This document shows, in pieces, positions 10,165 to 20,065 of a stretch of DNA of 64,000 bases (positions within the stretch are counted from its first letter, which is position 1; each line of letters opens with the position of its first letter). Location: the NCBI RefSeq assembly GCF_000235745.1, contig NZ_AGSX01000168.1, positions 1 through 64,000 of the forward strand, read 5' to 3'. This stretch comes from Stutzerimonas stutzeri SDM-LAC (lineage in GTDB: Bacteria > Pseudomonadota > Gammaproteobacteria > Pseudomonadales > Pseudomonadaceae). Below the pieces are notes generated by a model. That model was not told where the DNA came from, ran no database searches, and was given only the letters and a program-made list of their open reading frames with translations. A program made the position numbers and the translations under genes.

Positions 10165-12270
10165 GTGAACCCGGTAATCAAGAAATTCCAATTCGGTCAA
10201 TCGACCGTTACCCTCGAGACTGGCCGAATTGCTCGTCAGGCCACTGGTGCCGTATTGGTCACCGTTGATGACGATGTGACCGTGCTGGTCGCCGTCACCG
10301 GTGCCAAGACCGCCGACCCAAGCAAAGGCTTTTTCCCGCTTTCGGTCCACTACCAGGAAAAGACCTACGCAGCCGGCAAGATCCCGGGTGGCTTCTTCAA
10401 GCGTGAAGCCCGTCCATCCGAGAAGGAAACGCTGACCTCGCGTCTGATCGACCGTCCGATCCGTCCGTTGTTTCCCGAAGGCTTCCAGAACGAAGTCCAG
10501 GTGATCTGCACTGTCGTTTCGACCAGCAAGAAGACTGATCCGGACATCGCTGCCATGATCGGTACGTCGGCTGCGCTGGCGATTTCCGGCATTCCATTCA
10601 ACGGTCCGATCGGCGCTGCCCGCGTCGCCTTCCATCCGGAAACCGGCTACCTGTTGAACCCGACTTACGAGCAGCTCAAGGCCTCCAGCCTGGACATGGT
10701 TGTTGCCGGTACCAAAGATGCCGTACTGATGGTCGAATCCGAAGCCAAAGAGCTGACAGAAGATCAGATGCTGGGCGCCGTACTCTTCGCTCACGACGAG
10801 TTCCAGGCCGTAGTCCAGGCCGTTACCGAGTTGGCTGCCGAAGCGGGCAAGCCGACCTGGGATTGGCAGCCGAAGGCTGAAAATACTCAGCTGCTCAGCG
10901 CTATTCGCAGCGAGTTCGGCGATGCCATTTCGCAGGCTTACACCATCACCATCAAGCAGGACCGCTATGCGCGCCTGGGTGAGCTGAAAGACCAGGTGGT
11001 TGCCAAGTTCTCCGGCGAAGAAGGCCAGCCTTCAGCCAGTGAAGTCAAAGAAGCCTTCGGCGAAATCGAATACCGCACCGTGCGCGAGAACATCGTCAAC
11101 GGCAAGCCGCGTATCGATGGTCGCGACACTCGCACTGTCCGTGGCCTGAACATCGAAGTCGGTGTGCTGGACAAGACCCACGGCTCGGCACTGTTCACCC
11201 GTGGTGAAACCCAGGCCCTGGTAGTGGCTACCCTCGGCACCGCGCGTGACGCGCAGTTGCTCGATACCCTCGAAGGCGAGAAGAAAGATCCCTTCATGCT
11301 GCACTACAACTTCCCGCCGTACTCGGTGGGCGAATGTGGTCGCATGGGCGCCACTGGCCGCCGCGAAATCGGTCATGGCCGTCTGGCCCGTCGTTCCGTT
11401 TCGGCCATGCTGCCGAGCGCTGACGAGTTCCCGTACACCATTCGCGTGGTTTCCGAGATCACCGAGTCCAACGGTTCCAGCTCCATGGCTTCGGTTTGTG
11501 GTGCCTCCCTCGCACTGATGGACGCCGGTGTGCCGATGAAGGCGCCGGTTGCTGGTATCGCCATGGGTCTGGTCAAGGAGGGCGAGAAGTTCGCCGTACT
11601 GACCGACATCCTCGGTGACGAAGATCACTTGGGTGACATGGACTTCAAGGTCGCCGGTACCGCCAAGGGCGTCACTGCGCTACAGATGGATATCAAGATC
11701 CAGGGCATCACCGAAGAGATCATGGAAATCGCGCTGGGTCAGGCGCTGGAAGCACGCCTGAATATTCTCGGTCAGATGAACCAGGTCATCGGCCAATCGC
11801 GTACCGAGCTGTCGGCCAACGCACCGACCATGATTGCGATGAAGATCGATCAGGACAAGATCCGCGATGTCATCGGCAAGGGCGGCGCGACCATTCGCGG
11901 CATCTGTGAAGAGACCAAAGCCTCGATCGATATCGAGGACGATGGTTCGATCAAGATCTTCGGCGAAACCAAGGAAGCGGCCGAGGCGGCCAGGCAGCGC
12001 GTTCTGGGTATCACTGCCGAGGCTGAGATCGGCAAGATCTACGTCGGCAAGGTTGAGCGCATTGTCGACTTCGGTGCCTTCGTTAACATCCTGCCGGGTA
12101 AGGATGGTCTGGTGCACATCTCGATGCTGAGCGATCAGCGCGTCGAGAAGGTCACCGACGTACTCAAGGAAGGTCAGGAAGTGAAGGTACTGGTGTTGGA
12201 CGTCGACAACCGCGGCCGTATCAAGCTGTCGATCAAGGATGTGGCTGCTGCCGAAGCATCTGGCGCATAA
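10165..12270 (+). CDS. pnp: Polyribonucleotide nucleotidyltransferase (PNPase)
   Basis: Phosphorolytic 3'-5' exoribonuclease, part of the RNA degradosome. The 701-residue product has two RNase PH domains (about 10-145 and 310-490) flanking an alpha-helical domain, then a KH domain (about 553-610, with [13 protein letters not shown]) and an S1 domain (about 620-690, with [16 protein letters not shown]). The start is GTG at 10165 behind GAGAAGGA, giving the conserved N-terminus [11 protein letters not shown]; longer in-frame starts precede it but add unconserved sequence. The long leader between the rpsO terminator and GTG is where RNase III processing occurs in E. coli; no specific site was identified here. 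Confidence 0.97.
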   Translation: MNPVIKKFQFGQSTVTLETGRIARQATGAVLVTVDDDVTVLVAVTGAKTADPSKGFFPLSVHYQEKTYAAGKIPGGFFKREARPSEKETLTSRLIDRPIRPLFPEGFQNEVQVICTVVSTSKKTDPDIAAMIGTSAALAISGIPFNGPIGAARVAFHPETGYLLNPTYEQLKASSLDMVVAGTKDAVLMVESEAKELTEDQMLGAVLFAHDEFQAVVQAVTELAAEAGKPTWDWQPKAENTQLLSAIRSEFGDAISQAYTITIKQDRYARLGELKDQVVAKFSGEEGQPSASEVKEAFGEIEYRTVRENIVNGKPRIDGRDTRTVRGLNIEVGVLDKTHGSALFTRGETQALVVATLGTARDAQLLDTLEGEKKDPFMLHYNFPPYSVGECGRMGATGRREIGHGRLARRSVSAMLPSADEFPYTIRVVSEITESNGSSSMASVCGASLALMDAGVPMKAPVAGIAMGLVKEGEKFAVLTDILGDEDHLGDMDFKVAGTAKGVTALQMDIKIQGITEEIMEIALGQALEARLNILGQMNQVIGQSRTELSANAPTMIAMKIDQDKIRDVIGKGGATIRGICEETKASIDIEDDGSIKIFGETKEAAEAARQRVLGITAEAEIGKIYVGKVERIVDFGAFVNILPGKDGLVHISMLSDQRVEKVTDVLKEGQEVKVLVLDVDNRGRIKLSIKDVAAAEASGA

Positions 12271-12286
12271 ACGTCCCAGCGACATG

Positions 12287-12313
12287 AAGAGCCCTTCGGG
12301 GCTCTTTTTTTTG
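12287..12313 (+). terminator. Rho-independent terminator after pnp
   Basis: AGAGCCC, TTCG loop, GGGCTCT (12288-12305) followed by eight Ts: a textbook intrinsic terminator ending the rimP-pnp block. Confidence 0.93.
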
Positions 12314-12463
12314 CGCGGCGAAATGCAGTCAGGTCTATGAGTACGTGAGATGTATTGCAGTCTGCACGCTTCGCTTGAGCAAAAACATGCAGAGTGCTAG
12401 TGGCAGAGCGGCACTACCTGTTTTTATGTCTTTGAATCTTAACGGAATTTATAAATCAGTCGC

Positions 12464-12480
12464 TTGGCATGCCGCTTGCC
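12464..12480 (+). promoter_or_regulatory. Sigma-54 (RpoN) promoter of the BON-protein gene
   Basis: TTGGCATGCCGCTTGCC matches the -24/-12 consensus TGGCAC-N5-TTGC with the obligatory GG-N10-GC spacing. The predicted start is about 12491, some 54 bases before the ATG at 12545. The upstream activator is unknown; no clear paired enhancer sites were recognised. Confidence 0.7.
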
Positions 12481-12544
12481 ATCTATTAGTTGAACCTGCG
12501 GTAGGGCTATGCCGCAGCTACTATGAGAAACAGGAGTACCACTC

Positions 12545-12940
12545 ATGAACAAGATCCAGACCTCTATTACTGCTGCTGCCGTTGCAACTGCCTTGAGCTT
12601 GCCGCTTGCAGGCGCTGCATTCGCCGAAACCACATCAGCGTTTGACGAGCCCCAATCAATGATGTTGGCTGCCAGCGACACCATGGACGCCGCTGAGCAC
12701 ACCGCAGACGAAGCGGGCGAGGCAATGTCCGACACCTGGATCACGACCAAGGTCAAATCTGCTCTGCTGGCTGGCGACTCGACTCCAGGCATGCAGATTG
12801 AAGTGGAAACCAAGAACGGTGTCGTCTCCCTGTCTGGAACTGTGGCCACTGAGGCGCAACGCGAGATGGCCATCGATAAGGCCAAAACCATCGAGGGCGT
12901 CAAGGACGTCTCTGCAGACGGCCTGAAAGCGGTGGATTAA
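12545..12940 (+). CDS. Periplasmic BON-domain protein
   Basis: A 131-residue exported protein. Residues 1-27 form a signal peptide (hydrophobic ITAAAVATALSLPLAGAAFA, predicted cut after AFA). A short acidic Ala-rich linker with DTMDAAEHTADEAGEAMSD follows, then one BON domain (about 63-130) with the family pattern WITTKVKSALL, VETKNGVVSLSGTV and AKTIEGVKDV. BON proteins such as OsmY bind lipid surfaces and act in envelope stress; this gene's own role is not known. AGGAGT precedes the ATG. It has a sigma-54 promoter and its own terminator, so it is a single-gene unit. Confidence 0.88.
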   Translation: MNKIQTSITAAAVATALSLPLAGAAFAETTSAFDEPQSMMLAASDTMDAAEHTADEAGEAMSDTWITTKVKSALLAGDSTPGMQIEVETKNGVVSLSGTVATEAQREMAIDKAKTIEGVKDVSADGLKAVD

Positions 12941-12959
12941 CCCGCTCGGGTAACACTGG

Positions 12960-12987
12960 AACCCGCTGCTTGCAGCGGGTTTTTATT
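12960..12987 (+). terminator. Rho-independent terminator after BON gene
   Basis: ACCCGCTGC and GCAGCGGGT around a minimal loop (12961-12980) followed by TTTTATT. Confidence 0.88.
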
Positions 12988-12992
12988 GCCGG

Positions 12993-13298
12993 TCAGCCTC
13001 GTTCGCTATCTATGTTGCTGAGGCGATTACCCTCGAAGCGTAAAAAATGATACATGCCGTTGGTGGGGCCATACGTCCATTCTTCAATCTGGACCTCGTG
13101 GACAAAACCATATTCGTCTACCAGCTCCCTATAACCGGTCAGTGCACGGCTCGTTGGTTCACCGCATTTGGCCTGGACCTCGGCTGTCGAGTCTCGCAGG
13201 CTGACCAGCTTGCTTGCGCAACGGAATGTGGAGGACGCCTGTGCGTGAGGTACGCAGAGTGCGAAGGTAAGCACAGCCAGCACGGCTCTGTTTCGCAT
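12993..13298 (-). CDS. DUF2845 family protein (copy 1), secreted
   Basis: A 101-residue protein with a signal peptide (about 1-21, VLAVLTFALCVPHAQA) and the DUF2845 pattern: FRCASKLVSLRDSTAEVQAKCGEPT, with two cysteines about 18 residues apart, then EEWTYGPTNGMYHFLRFEGNRL. It lies just downstream of a second DUF2845 gene with the same Cys spacing and the same W-x-YGP-xNG and FEGNRL motifs, so the pair looks like an old tandem duplication. Function unknown. Confidence 0.85.
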   Translation of the reverse strand: MRNRAVLAVLTFALCVPHAQASSTFRCASKLVSLRDSTAEVQAKCGEPTSRALTGYRELVDEYGFVHEVQIEEWTYGPTNGMYHFLRFEGNRLSNIDSERG

Positions 13299-13313
13299 GG
13301 TGACTCCCAGAGG

Positions 13314-13625
13314 TCAGTTCGCGCGACTGGTTTCAATACGTACCAGTCGGTTTCCCTCGAAGATGAGGATGCTGAATATGCCATTGTTGGGGCCGTATAC
13401 CCATTCCTCGCGCATCATTTCGCGGCGATGGTTTGGTCCCAAGGTGTAGCCCACCAACTCTCGCTGTACCGGTTCGCCACATTTGCGCTCCACTTCGAAG
13501 GCACGGTCGCCTGTGCTGATCAGATTGCTTCCACAGCGGAGGGTGTCTGCCCCGACTAGCGGGCTCAACAGGCCGACCGTTAGAACGCAGCCTATGTCTG
13601 AAAGGCGCCTGCCTGTCCGTTTCAT
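13314..13625 (-). CDS. DUF2845 family protein (copy 2), secreted
   Basis: A 103-residue protein with a signal peptide (about 1-26, ending PLVGA) and the motifs LRCGSNLISTGDRAFEVERK, CGEP, EEWVYGPNNGIFSILIFEGNRL. It overlaps the end of the upstream DUF748 gene by four bases (ATGA type), so it is translationally coupled to it; copy 1 follows after 15 bases. The arrangement suggests an operon of one large envelope protein and two small periplasmic partners. Role unknown; the coupling is the only functional clue. Confidence 0.86.
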   Translation of the reverse strand: MKRTGRRLSDIGCVLTVGLLSPLVGADTLRCGSNLISTGDRAFEVERKCGEPVQRELVGYTLGPNHRREMMREEWVYGPNNGIFSILIFEGNRLVRIETSRAN

Positions 13626-16579
13626 TCCGCCTCCAGATGCAGGACCGTAGGGACTTCGGCGCCCTGGACAGTCTGGGCAATACCTGTATCGAGCAGGTAC
13701 ACCCTGTCTGCACTCAGCCCGGCGTTGTCGACCAGATAATCCTTGATGCTGGCGGCGCGCGCACGGCTGAGGCGTCGCAGAAGCGCCGTGCTGCTCTCAC
13801 GGCTGCTGAGAATCGCCTGCCGCAGCTGGAGCGCTCGGGCTTCTTCGTCGAGACTTTGCCATTCGGTGGGTGGCTGCTGTTGCAGACGGCTGCGATAGAT
13901 GCCTTCCAACATCGCGGTTTTTTCGTCTTCGCCGATTTCGAGCATTGATGGATCAGCGGGCACGGTGTCACCACGTCGCTGCAAGACCTTATACCAGGTC
14001 TGCTGATACTCACGCTCCAGCCATTGCTCGGCCAGTAGTGGGCCGTCCACGGCCGGCGCGCTCATGCCTTCGATCTCAAGCCTTAATACCGGGCGCTCCT
14101 TGAGTGCACCCGCGAGCGTGTCTAGGTTGCTGCGTGCAGCACTGTCCAATTCGCTGCTACCTGGCGAAAAAAGGATTTGGCTGAGGTCAGTCTGGTCTCC
14201 ACCAACGAGCCCGCCGAGAAACTTGAACGGTGCCTTGGCTGCCCGGACTACCAGATTGCGCAGGGTTTGCCAGATGATGGGAACCACGTCGAACTGCGGA
14301 TTCTTGAGATCGCCCTGAACCGGAATCTTCAGTGCGATGGTGCCGCTACTGTCCTTCAGCAGCGCCACTGCAAGGCGTACCGGCAGGTCGACGGCCTGTT
14401 CGCTGTCGACCCGTTCGCCGAGCTGCAACTGCTCCAGCACCACTTCGTTCTCGGCATTCAGCTGACCTTGCTGGATGCGGTAATGCAGATCCAGATTGAG
14501 GCGGCCCTTGCGGATGCGGTAGCCGGCAAACTTGGCGGAATAGGGCGAGAGCGTGGTCAGTTCGACCTGCTTGAAGCGGGTCGTGATATCGAGGCTCTGG
14601 AGCGGTTCGAAGGGTGTCAGGCTGCCTTCGATACTCACGGGTGCGTAGCGGTCAACCTTACCCTTTACGTCGACGCTGGCAGCGATGTGCTGGCGATTAT
14701 CGAGGGTGCCGATGCTACCCGCGAGATCCTGAATGGCAGTGATGAACGGCGGGCGCAGACTCATGTCAGCGAAGTTGGCCGAACCGTCGGCTAGCTCAAT
14801 CCCGCCGATCCGTAATGCGAAGGGCACGTCAGGCTCATCTGGCGATGCGGATGTTTGGGAAGGAGGCGCCTCTTGACCGGGCTTAGCGGCGGGCTTGTCC
14901 ACCAGCAGGTCATTGATGTTGGTGGTCAGGTCCGGGTTGATGATGAAGCGTGCATAGGGTTGGCTCAGGTCGATCTTGCCGATCTGCAGCTCGTTGGGGT
15001 GGTTATAGTCCAGGCCGCTGATCTGTAGCGACTGCCATTTCAACAGGTCCCGATCCTGAATGGTGTCCAGTGTATGAAGCTGCGTGATTTCGGCGGAACC
15101 GCCGATATGAAATGCCAACGGCTCGACGCCCTTCAGTTCGACTGCAAGATCGCTCGCCAGCAGCCCGCTGCGTAACTCCAGGTGAACGAATGGCGACAGG
15201 TAGGGCTGCGCCAGGCGCAAGTCGATACCTGACAGCGTCACGTCGAAACGTCCCTGCATTGGCGTCAGCATCAGTTGGCCTTCGGCGAGCAGCGAGCCTT
15301 GTTTGCCGACCTCGGTCGTCAATTTGAGATCCACTGGAGACGTGCCGCGGCTGTCGAAGTTGCGCAGGTCCAGATCGAGCGGGCCAAGCTCCAGTTCGAC
15401 GTTCGGCTCCGGAACCTTGTCCGCCAGGTGCAGCTGATAATCACGCAGTTCAGCGTCACGTAGGACGATCCGCCAAGGTTGCGTGGAGGTATCGCCTTTC
15501 TGCGCTGGCCGGGGCTCGCCTTGCGTCGGTTCTTTGCCGGTCTCGGTTGGCTGCGGCTGCGGCTGCGGCTGCGGTTCTGCTTTGCCTGCAACCAGGCGCT
15601 GCCAATTGAGCTGGCCGTCAGGCTCGCGGATCAGCCAGCTTTCCAGTGCGTGACTGCGCACCTGGCCAAGGGTCACCTGGCGTTTCTGCAAGTCCACCGA
15701 AGTCTGAGCAAGTTCTGCCTGCTTCAAACGAAGCAGCGGTTGGCCTGCGAGACTGTCGATACTCAGCGATGCCAGGGCGGCGCTGGCGTCGCTCAATTGC
15801 AGTGAAGTGCCGGTGCTGAGGTCGAGCTGGTACGCCGTCTTCAGGCTCAGCTTCCCGTCGTTGAGCGCGAGCGGCACCATATCGCGGACATAAGGCCAGA
15901 AGGTTTTCAGGGTCAGCCCATCGATCTCAAGCTGGCCGGTTGAAGTGATAGGCGAGAGGTTGAGCTGGCCTTTCCATTCGAGACGTGACCCGTCCGGGCC
16001 CTTGGCAACCAGAACGGCATCAGCCGCGTCGTCCGAGCGGGTCGCAAAATTAAGCAGCTCGAAATCCAGCGAGTCGAGCAAGAAGTCGATCGGTTCCTCG
16101 GTCCGCTGGTCGGCGAAGTGAATCCGTCCGCTGGCCAGTTTCAGGCGATCGATGCGCAGGGCGAGGGGCTCGGAATCCTCTTCGGCTACATTTTCTTTCG
16201 GAGGTAGCTCGAATAGCTCGGTCAGGTTCAGCTTGCCGTCGATGTCAAACAGGACTTCGGCATTCGGGCCGATGAGCTCGATATCCGAAAGGTGCAGGGC
16301 GCGACTCCACAGGCTGTCCCATTCGACATCGACAAATAACCGTTCGAACGCCAGTTGCTCGGCGTCCGGCTCGCCCATGTGCAGGTTGTAGAGCCGCCAT
16401 TCCAGAGTGAACGGGTTGAGCTCAATCCGCTCAAGGCGAGCCGGTACCGTTGCGTAATGCGCGAGCTGCTGGTTGACGATGCGCTGCGCCACTCCGGGCA
16501 GGATCAGAAAACCGAGCAGGCAATAAACGATCAGGGCGGTCATCAAACCGATGAACACGCGCTTCAATCCGTTGGGCAT
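13622..16579 (-). CDS. DUF748 (AsmA-like) envelope protein
   Basis: A 985-residue protein with one N-terminal membrane helix (about 8-28) and a long periplasmic beta-rich region of DUF748/AsmA type, repeated segments such as IDRLKLASGRIHFADQ and IGGIELADGSANFADMS marking the homologous units. A Pro-Gln repeat encoded by a hexanucleotide run lies near residue 335-345. Toward the C-terminus, LFSPGSSELDSAARSNLDTLA followed by RPVLRLEIEG resembles an OmpA-like peptidoglycan-binding region. AsmA-like proteins are implicated in lipid transport to the outer membrane; this specific one is uncharacterised. Its stop overlaps the next DUF2845 start. Confidence 0.88.
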   Translation of the reverse strand: MPNGLKRVFIGLMTALIVYCLLGFLILPGVAQRIVNQQLAHYATVPARLERIELNPFTLEWRLYNLHMGEPDAEQLAFERLFVDVEWDSLWSRALHLSDIELIGPNAEVLFDIDGKLNLTELFELPPKENVAEEDSEPLALRIDRLKLASGRIHFADQRTEEPIDFLLDSLDFELLNFATRSDDAADAVLVAKGPDGSRLEWKGQLNLSPITSTGQLEIDGLTLKTFWPYVRDMVPLALNDGKLSLKTAYQLDLSTGTSLQLSDASAALASLSIDSLAGQPLLRLKQAELAQTSVDLQKRQVTLGQVRSHALESWLIREPDGQLNWQRLVAGKAEPQPQPQPQPTETGKEPTQGEPRPAQKGDTSTQPWRIVLRDAELRDYQLHLADKVPEPNVELELGPLDLDLRNFDSRGTSPVDLKLTTEVGKQGSLLAEGQLMLTPMQGRFDVTLSGIDLRLAQPYLSPFVHLELRSGLLASDLAVELKGVEPLAFHIGGSAEITQLHTLDTIQDRDLLKWQSLQISGLDYNHPNELQIGKIDLSQPYARFIINPDLTTNINDLLVDKPAAKPGQEAPPSQTSASPDEPDVPFALRIGGIELADGSANFADMSLRPPFITAIQDLAGSIGTLDNRQHIAASVDVKGKVDRYAPVSIEGSLTPFEPLQSLDITTRFKQVELTTLSPYSAKFAGYRIRKGRLNLDLHYRIQQGQLNAENEVVLEQLQLGERVDSEQAVDLPVRLAVALLKDSSGTIALKIPVQGDLKNPQFDVVPIIWQTLRNLVVRAAKAPFKFLGGLVGGDQTDLSQILFSPGSSELDSAARSNLDTLAGALKERPVLRLEIEGMSAPAVDGPLLAEQWLEREYQQTWYKVLQRRGDTVPADPSMLEIGEDEKTAMLEGIYRSRLQQQPPTEWQSLDEEARALQLRQAILSSRESSTALLRRLSRARAASIKDYLVDNAGLSADRVYLLDTGIAQTVQGAEVPTVLHLEAE

Positions 16580-16663
16580 GCGGACCTACCTTCCAGGCGA
16601 TGAACTGCCTTGGAGTATGGCATGACACGCGGGTTCCTCCTGCGCGAGGGCGCGCGCGCTACC

Positions 16664-17707
16664 TCACAACTGGAGCATCAGCACCTTGAGCGGCGGCTTG
16701 CTGTCCATGGAGGGAAAATCCGCCGCCGGTGGCAGCACCTGACAGTCGCGAATTGGCCGCCCGGCCTTTGTTGCGCAGCGCAGGACCTGATCCCGCCAGT
16801 CGTCGAGGTCGACCTTCGCCAGGTTGTTGCAGCAGATCAGCACGCCGTCCTCAGCGGTTGCGAGCAGCGCCGGTTTGAGCAGGCTTTGATAGTCGCGCAA
16901 CAGATCCACCGTTCCGAACGCGCTCTTCGACCAGGCGGGCGGGTCGAGCAACACCAGGTCGAACTGCTGCGGTGAAAGACGCGGATAATCCGGCAGAGAG
17001 CGGCCACGCCGCTGCGGGATCGGCATGTCGGCGAGCTGGCGGATTGCGGGAAAGTAGTCCGACTGGATGAACTGCATCGGTGCCAGTTCCGGATTGAGCA
17101 TGCCGTTTTCGCGGCCAACTGCGAGGTTGCTTTCGGCGAAATCCAGATTAACGACCTCGCGCGCGCCGCCCGCGGCTGCGCAGAGACCCGCGCCGCAGGT
17201 GTAGGCGAAGAGATTGAGCACCGACCTGCCGGCGCTGTTGGCCTTGATCCAGCCGCGCACATTGCGCAGGTCCAGAAACAGCAGTGGGTCCTGGCCGCTA
17301 TGGCGCGCCCGGACACGGTAGTTCAGGCCCCACTCCTGACCGATCAGGTCTTCCAGCGCTGCCGGGTCGGCGCAGTAGACCGGGTCGCTGCGGTCGATGC
17401 GCGAGTTGCCCTGGGAACGATCGTTATAGGCGAGTAACAGGCGAGTACCCAGGTTCGTGCTGGTCTGCTCATGCAGGGCCAGCAAGGCGTCACGTTCGAG
17501 CGCTTGATGGAAGCTCTGTACCAGTAGCAGCGGACCGTAACGGTCGACGGTGAGACCGGGTAAGCCCTCCTGGCTGCCGTGGAATAACCGGTAACAGTCG
17601 GTGGCCTGATGGTGCAGCTCGGAGATCAGTGCTTCGCGATTGAGGTAGGCGGCGCGCAGCGCCTTTTCGAGAGAGGGCATGCGCGGCGACTCGGGAAAGA
17701 GGGCCAC
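16664..17707 (-). CDS. Class I SAM-dependent methyltransferase, RlmI-like
   Basis: A 347-residue protein of the COG1092/RlmI family, which methylates cytosine in 23S rRNA. The N-terminal part has the PUA/EEHEE-like segment GLPGLTVDRYGPLLLVQSF; the Rossmann methyltransferase domain holds SVLNLFAYTCGAGLCAA (SAM-binding motif I) and DLVLLDPPAWSKSAFG (motif IV). A second cysteine region reads LICCNNLAK. The exact rRNA target cannot be assigned from sequence. The start may be ATG 17707 or the internal MPSLEKAL nine codons later. Confidence 0.8.
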   Translation of the reverse strand: MALFPESPRMPSLEKALRAAYLNREALISELHHQATDCYRLFHGSQEGLPGLTVDRYGPLLLVQSFHQALERDALLALHEQTSTNLGTRLLLAYNDRSQGNSRIDRSDPVYCADPAALEDLIGQEWGLNYRVRARHSGQDPLLFLDLRNVRGWIKANSAGRSVLNLFAYTCGAGLCAAAGGAREVVNLDFAESNLAVGRENGMLNPELAPMQFIQSDYFPAIRQLADMPIPQRRGRSLPDYPRLSPQQFDLVLLDPPAWSKSAFGTVDLLRDYQSLLKPALLATAEDGVLICCNNLAKVDLDDWRDQVLRCATKAGRPIRDCQVLPPAADFPSMDSKPPLKVLMLQL

Positions 17708-17755
17708 GCAGTTTATCGGAAATTGCCGGTAATTGGCCGGCGGGCTGCCTGTCGG

Positions 17756-18934
17756 TCAGCGTTCGATTGCCAGCGCGACGCCCTGACCGCCACCGATGCA
17801 TAGCGTCGCCAATCCTTTATGGACGTCGCGGCGGATCATCTCATACAGCAAGGTCACCAGGATGCGGCAACCCGATGCGCCGATTGGGTGGCCAATCGCG
17901 ATGGCGCCGCCGTTGACGTTAACCTTATTCGCGTTCCAGCCCAGTTCCTGGCCAACCGCTAGCGCTTGTGCCGCAAAAGCTTCGTTGGCTTCGATCAGGT
18001 CGAGCTCATCAAGCGTCCAGCCGGCCTTATCCAGGCAGCGACGGGTAGCCGATACCGGGGCGATGCCCATGATTGCGGGGTCGACACCCGCGTTGGCGTA
18101 GCTGGCGATGCGAGCCATCACCGGTAAGCCAAGCGCCCTGGCTTTCTCGGCGCTCATCAGCAACACGGCGGCGGCACCGTCGTTAAGGCTGGAGGCGTTA
18201 CCGGCCGTTACGCTGCCGTCTTTCTTGAAGGCTGGTTTGAGCTTGGCCAGGCTTTCTGCCGTGGTGCCGGCCCGCGGCTGCTCATCGGTGTCAAAAACCA
18301 GCGGCTCGCCCTTGCGCTGCGGAATCTCGACAGGCGTGATTTCGTCGCGTAGGCGTCCGGCTTCGATGGCGGCAATGGCCTTTTGCTGGGAGGACGCAGC
18401 GAACGCGTCCTGCGCTTCACGCGTGACACCGTACTTGTCCACCAGATTTTCGGCTGTGATGCCCATGTGGTAATCGTTGAACGCATCCCACAAGCCGTCC
18501 TGAATCATGCTGTCGACCAGCTTGCCGTGACCCATGCGCAAGCCGGTGCGGGCGGCGGGCATGACGTAGGGCGCCAGGCTCATGTTCTCCATGCCGCCGG
18601 CAATCACCACCTCGGCATCGCCACAGCGGATCGCCTGTGCGGCGAGGTGCAGCGCTTTCAGGCCGGAGCCGCAGACCTTGTTCAGGGTCATCGCCGGTAC
18701 TGCATGGGGCAGCCCGGCGTTCATGGCCGCCTGTCTCGCCGGGTTCTGCCCGGCACCTGCGGTCAGAACCTGGCCGAGGATCACTTCGTCGACCTCCGCG
18801 GCATCGATCCCGCTCTGCTGGAGAAGCTGGCGAATCACCGCGGCGCCCAGTTCAACGGCAGGAATGTTGGCCAGTGCGCCCTGAAAGCTGCCAACAGCGG
18901 TGCGAGTGGCTGCGACGATGATGACGTCTTGCAT
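17756..18934 (-). CDS. Acetyl-CoA C-acetyltransferase (thiolase)
   Basis: Condenses two acetyl-CoA to acetoacetyl-CoA or cleaves the reverse. The 392-residue product has the thiolase nucleophile Cys88 in [10 protein letters not shown], the His of [14 protein letters not shown] and the second catalytic Cys in [10 protein letters not shown]. Length and motifs match biosynthetic thiolases (AtoB/PhaA type). No CoA-transferase or acetoacetyl-CoA reductase lies beside it, so its pathway (ketone-body use, polyhydroxybutyrate or general catabolism) cannot be decided here. Confidence 0.93.
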   Translation of the reverse strand: MQDVIIVAATRTAVGSFQGALANIPAVELGAAVIRQLLQQSGIDAAEVDEVILGQVLTAGAGQNPARQAAMNAGLPHAVPAMTLNKVCGSGLKALHLAAQAIRCGDAEVVIAGGMENMSLAPYVMPAARTGLRMGHGKLVDSMIQDGLWDAFNDYHMGITAENLVDKYGVTREAQDAFAASSQQKAIAAIEAGRLRDEITPVEIPQRKGEPLVFDTDEQPRAGTTAESLAKLKPAFKKDGSVTAGNASSLNDGAAAVLLMSAEKARALGLPVMARIASYANAGVDPAIMGIAPVSATRRCLDKAGWTLDELDLIEANEAFAAQALAVGQELGWNANKVNVNGGAIAIGHPIGASGCRILVTLLYEMIRRDVHKGLATLCIGGGQGVALAIER

Positions 18935-19027
18935 GATCTTTAACCTCGAGAAAGGTGCGGGCTCCGCGGGGCGCTCATGGTGGCACAGGCCGAAAGGTGG
19001 CTCCAGGTGCGGAACCTGCCGGTCACG

Positions 19028-19903
19028 CTAGCGTAAGGGCAGGCCCATGCGGCGGCGCGCGCGGTGCACCGAACCGCTGCGCACGGCCCAGCGTAGCACC
19101 GGTGCGGTTCGCCGGACGGCCATTCGTATCAGCTGTTTTTCACGGTCGGTCTGGCTGAGATCGAGCATGCCGCTGGCCCAGTCTGGCAACAGATCGACGC
19201 CCGCGCGCATCATCAGCGCGCCAAACGGCTTGGCGAGGCGGCTCGGGGCTGGCGCTTCGAACAGGATGCGTACGATTTCCCGTGAGCGCTCGTCGTAGTG
19301 CAACTGAGGTCGGATCACCTCAAGGTAGTCGTCCACTTCCTGCCGCGAATGCGGCACATGCCGGGCACCGAGTGCTTCGGCGATGCGCGCCACTTCACCG
19401 TAGTAACGATCCTGCTCCGGGCCTGGCAACGCCGGGTTGAGGTAACGCAGGTGCGCCTTGAGAAAGCTGCTGACTTCGGCCACGTGCACCCAGGTCAAAA
19501 GGTCCGGGTCGTACGCGGCATAAGGGCGGCCGTCCGGCGCATGCCCGGTGACCTTGAGGTGAATGGCCCGGACCCGTTCGATCAGCCGCTGCGCATCGGC
19601 CTGACTGCCAAAGGTGGTGGCCGAGATGAACTGGCCGGTGCGGCGCAGACGGCCGAGCAGGTCGTCGCGAAAGTTCGAGTGGTCCCAGACGCCGGCCAAG
19701 GCGAGCGGATGCAGGGCCTGCAACAGCAGAGCAGAGATACCGCCCACCAGCATTGAGGTGAAGTCGCCGTGCACGCGCCAGCAGACCGACTCCGGGCCGA
19801 ACAGGCCGGGGTCGCCCGGCGGGTTTTCGTAGTCGACACCGCCGATGGCCAGACCGGTAAGGCTGAGTACCTGCGATTCGATATGACGGCGGATGATTTC
19901 CAA
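19028..19903 (-). CDS. Oxygenase MpaB family (DUF2236) protein
   Basis: A 291-residue protein of the DUF2236/MpaB family, related to latex-clearing and mycophenolate-pathway haem oxygenases. Conserved features are the N-terminal FGPESVCWRVHGDFTSMLVGG, the HPLALAGVWDHSNF histidine segment, and the later TWVHVAEVSSFLKA, whose His is a likely haem ligand by family analogy. The start is a TTG at 19903 with only a weak ribosome binding site; residues from EIIRRHIESQ look conserved, so I keep it. Substrate unknown. Confidence 0.78.
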   Translation of the reverse strand: MEIIRRHIESQVLSLTGLAIGGVDYENPPGDPGLFGPESVCWRVHGDFTSMLVGGISALLLQALHPLALAGVWDHSNFRDDLLGRLRRTGQFISATTFGSQADAQRLIERVRAIHLKVTGHAPDGRPYAAYDPDLLTWVHVAEVSSFLKAHLRYLNPALPGPEQDRYYGEVARIAEALGARHVPHSRQEVDDYLEVIRPQLHYDERSREIVRILFEAPAPSRLAKPFGALMMRAGVDLLPDWASGMLDLSQTDREKQLIRMAVRRTAPVLRWAVRSGSVHRARRRMGLPLR

Positions 19904-20065
19904 AAGGCGTTGTCTGGCGTGACTGGAAACTCGGATGTTACCCGAAGCACAGGGGTTACCCGGACCTGGCCGATTAGTGAACTACCCAGACGCGTGAATC
20001 ATCAGAAATGTTGCGGAAAAGGTGCGCCGGACAGCGACCAGGCACTGTCCGGCTCTGCACCTCGA

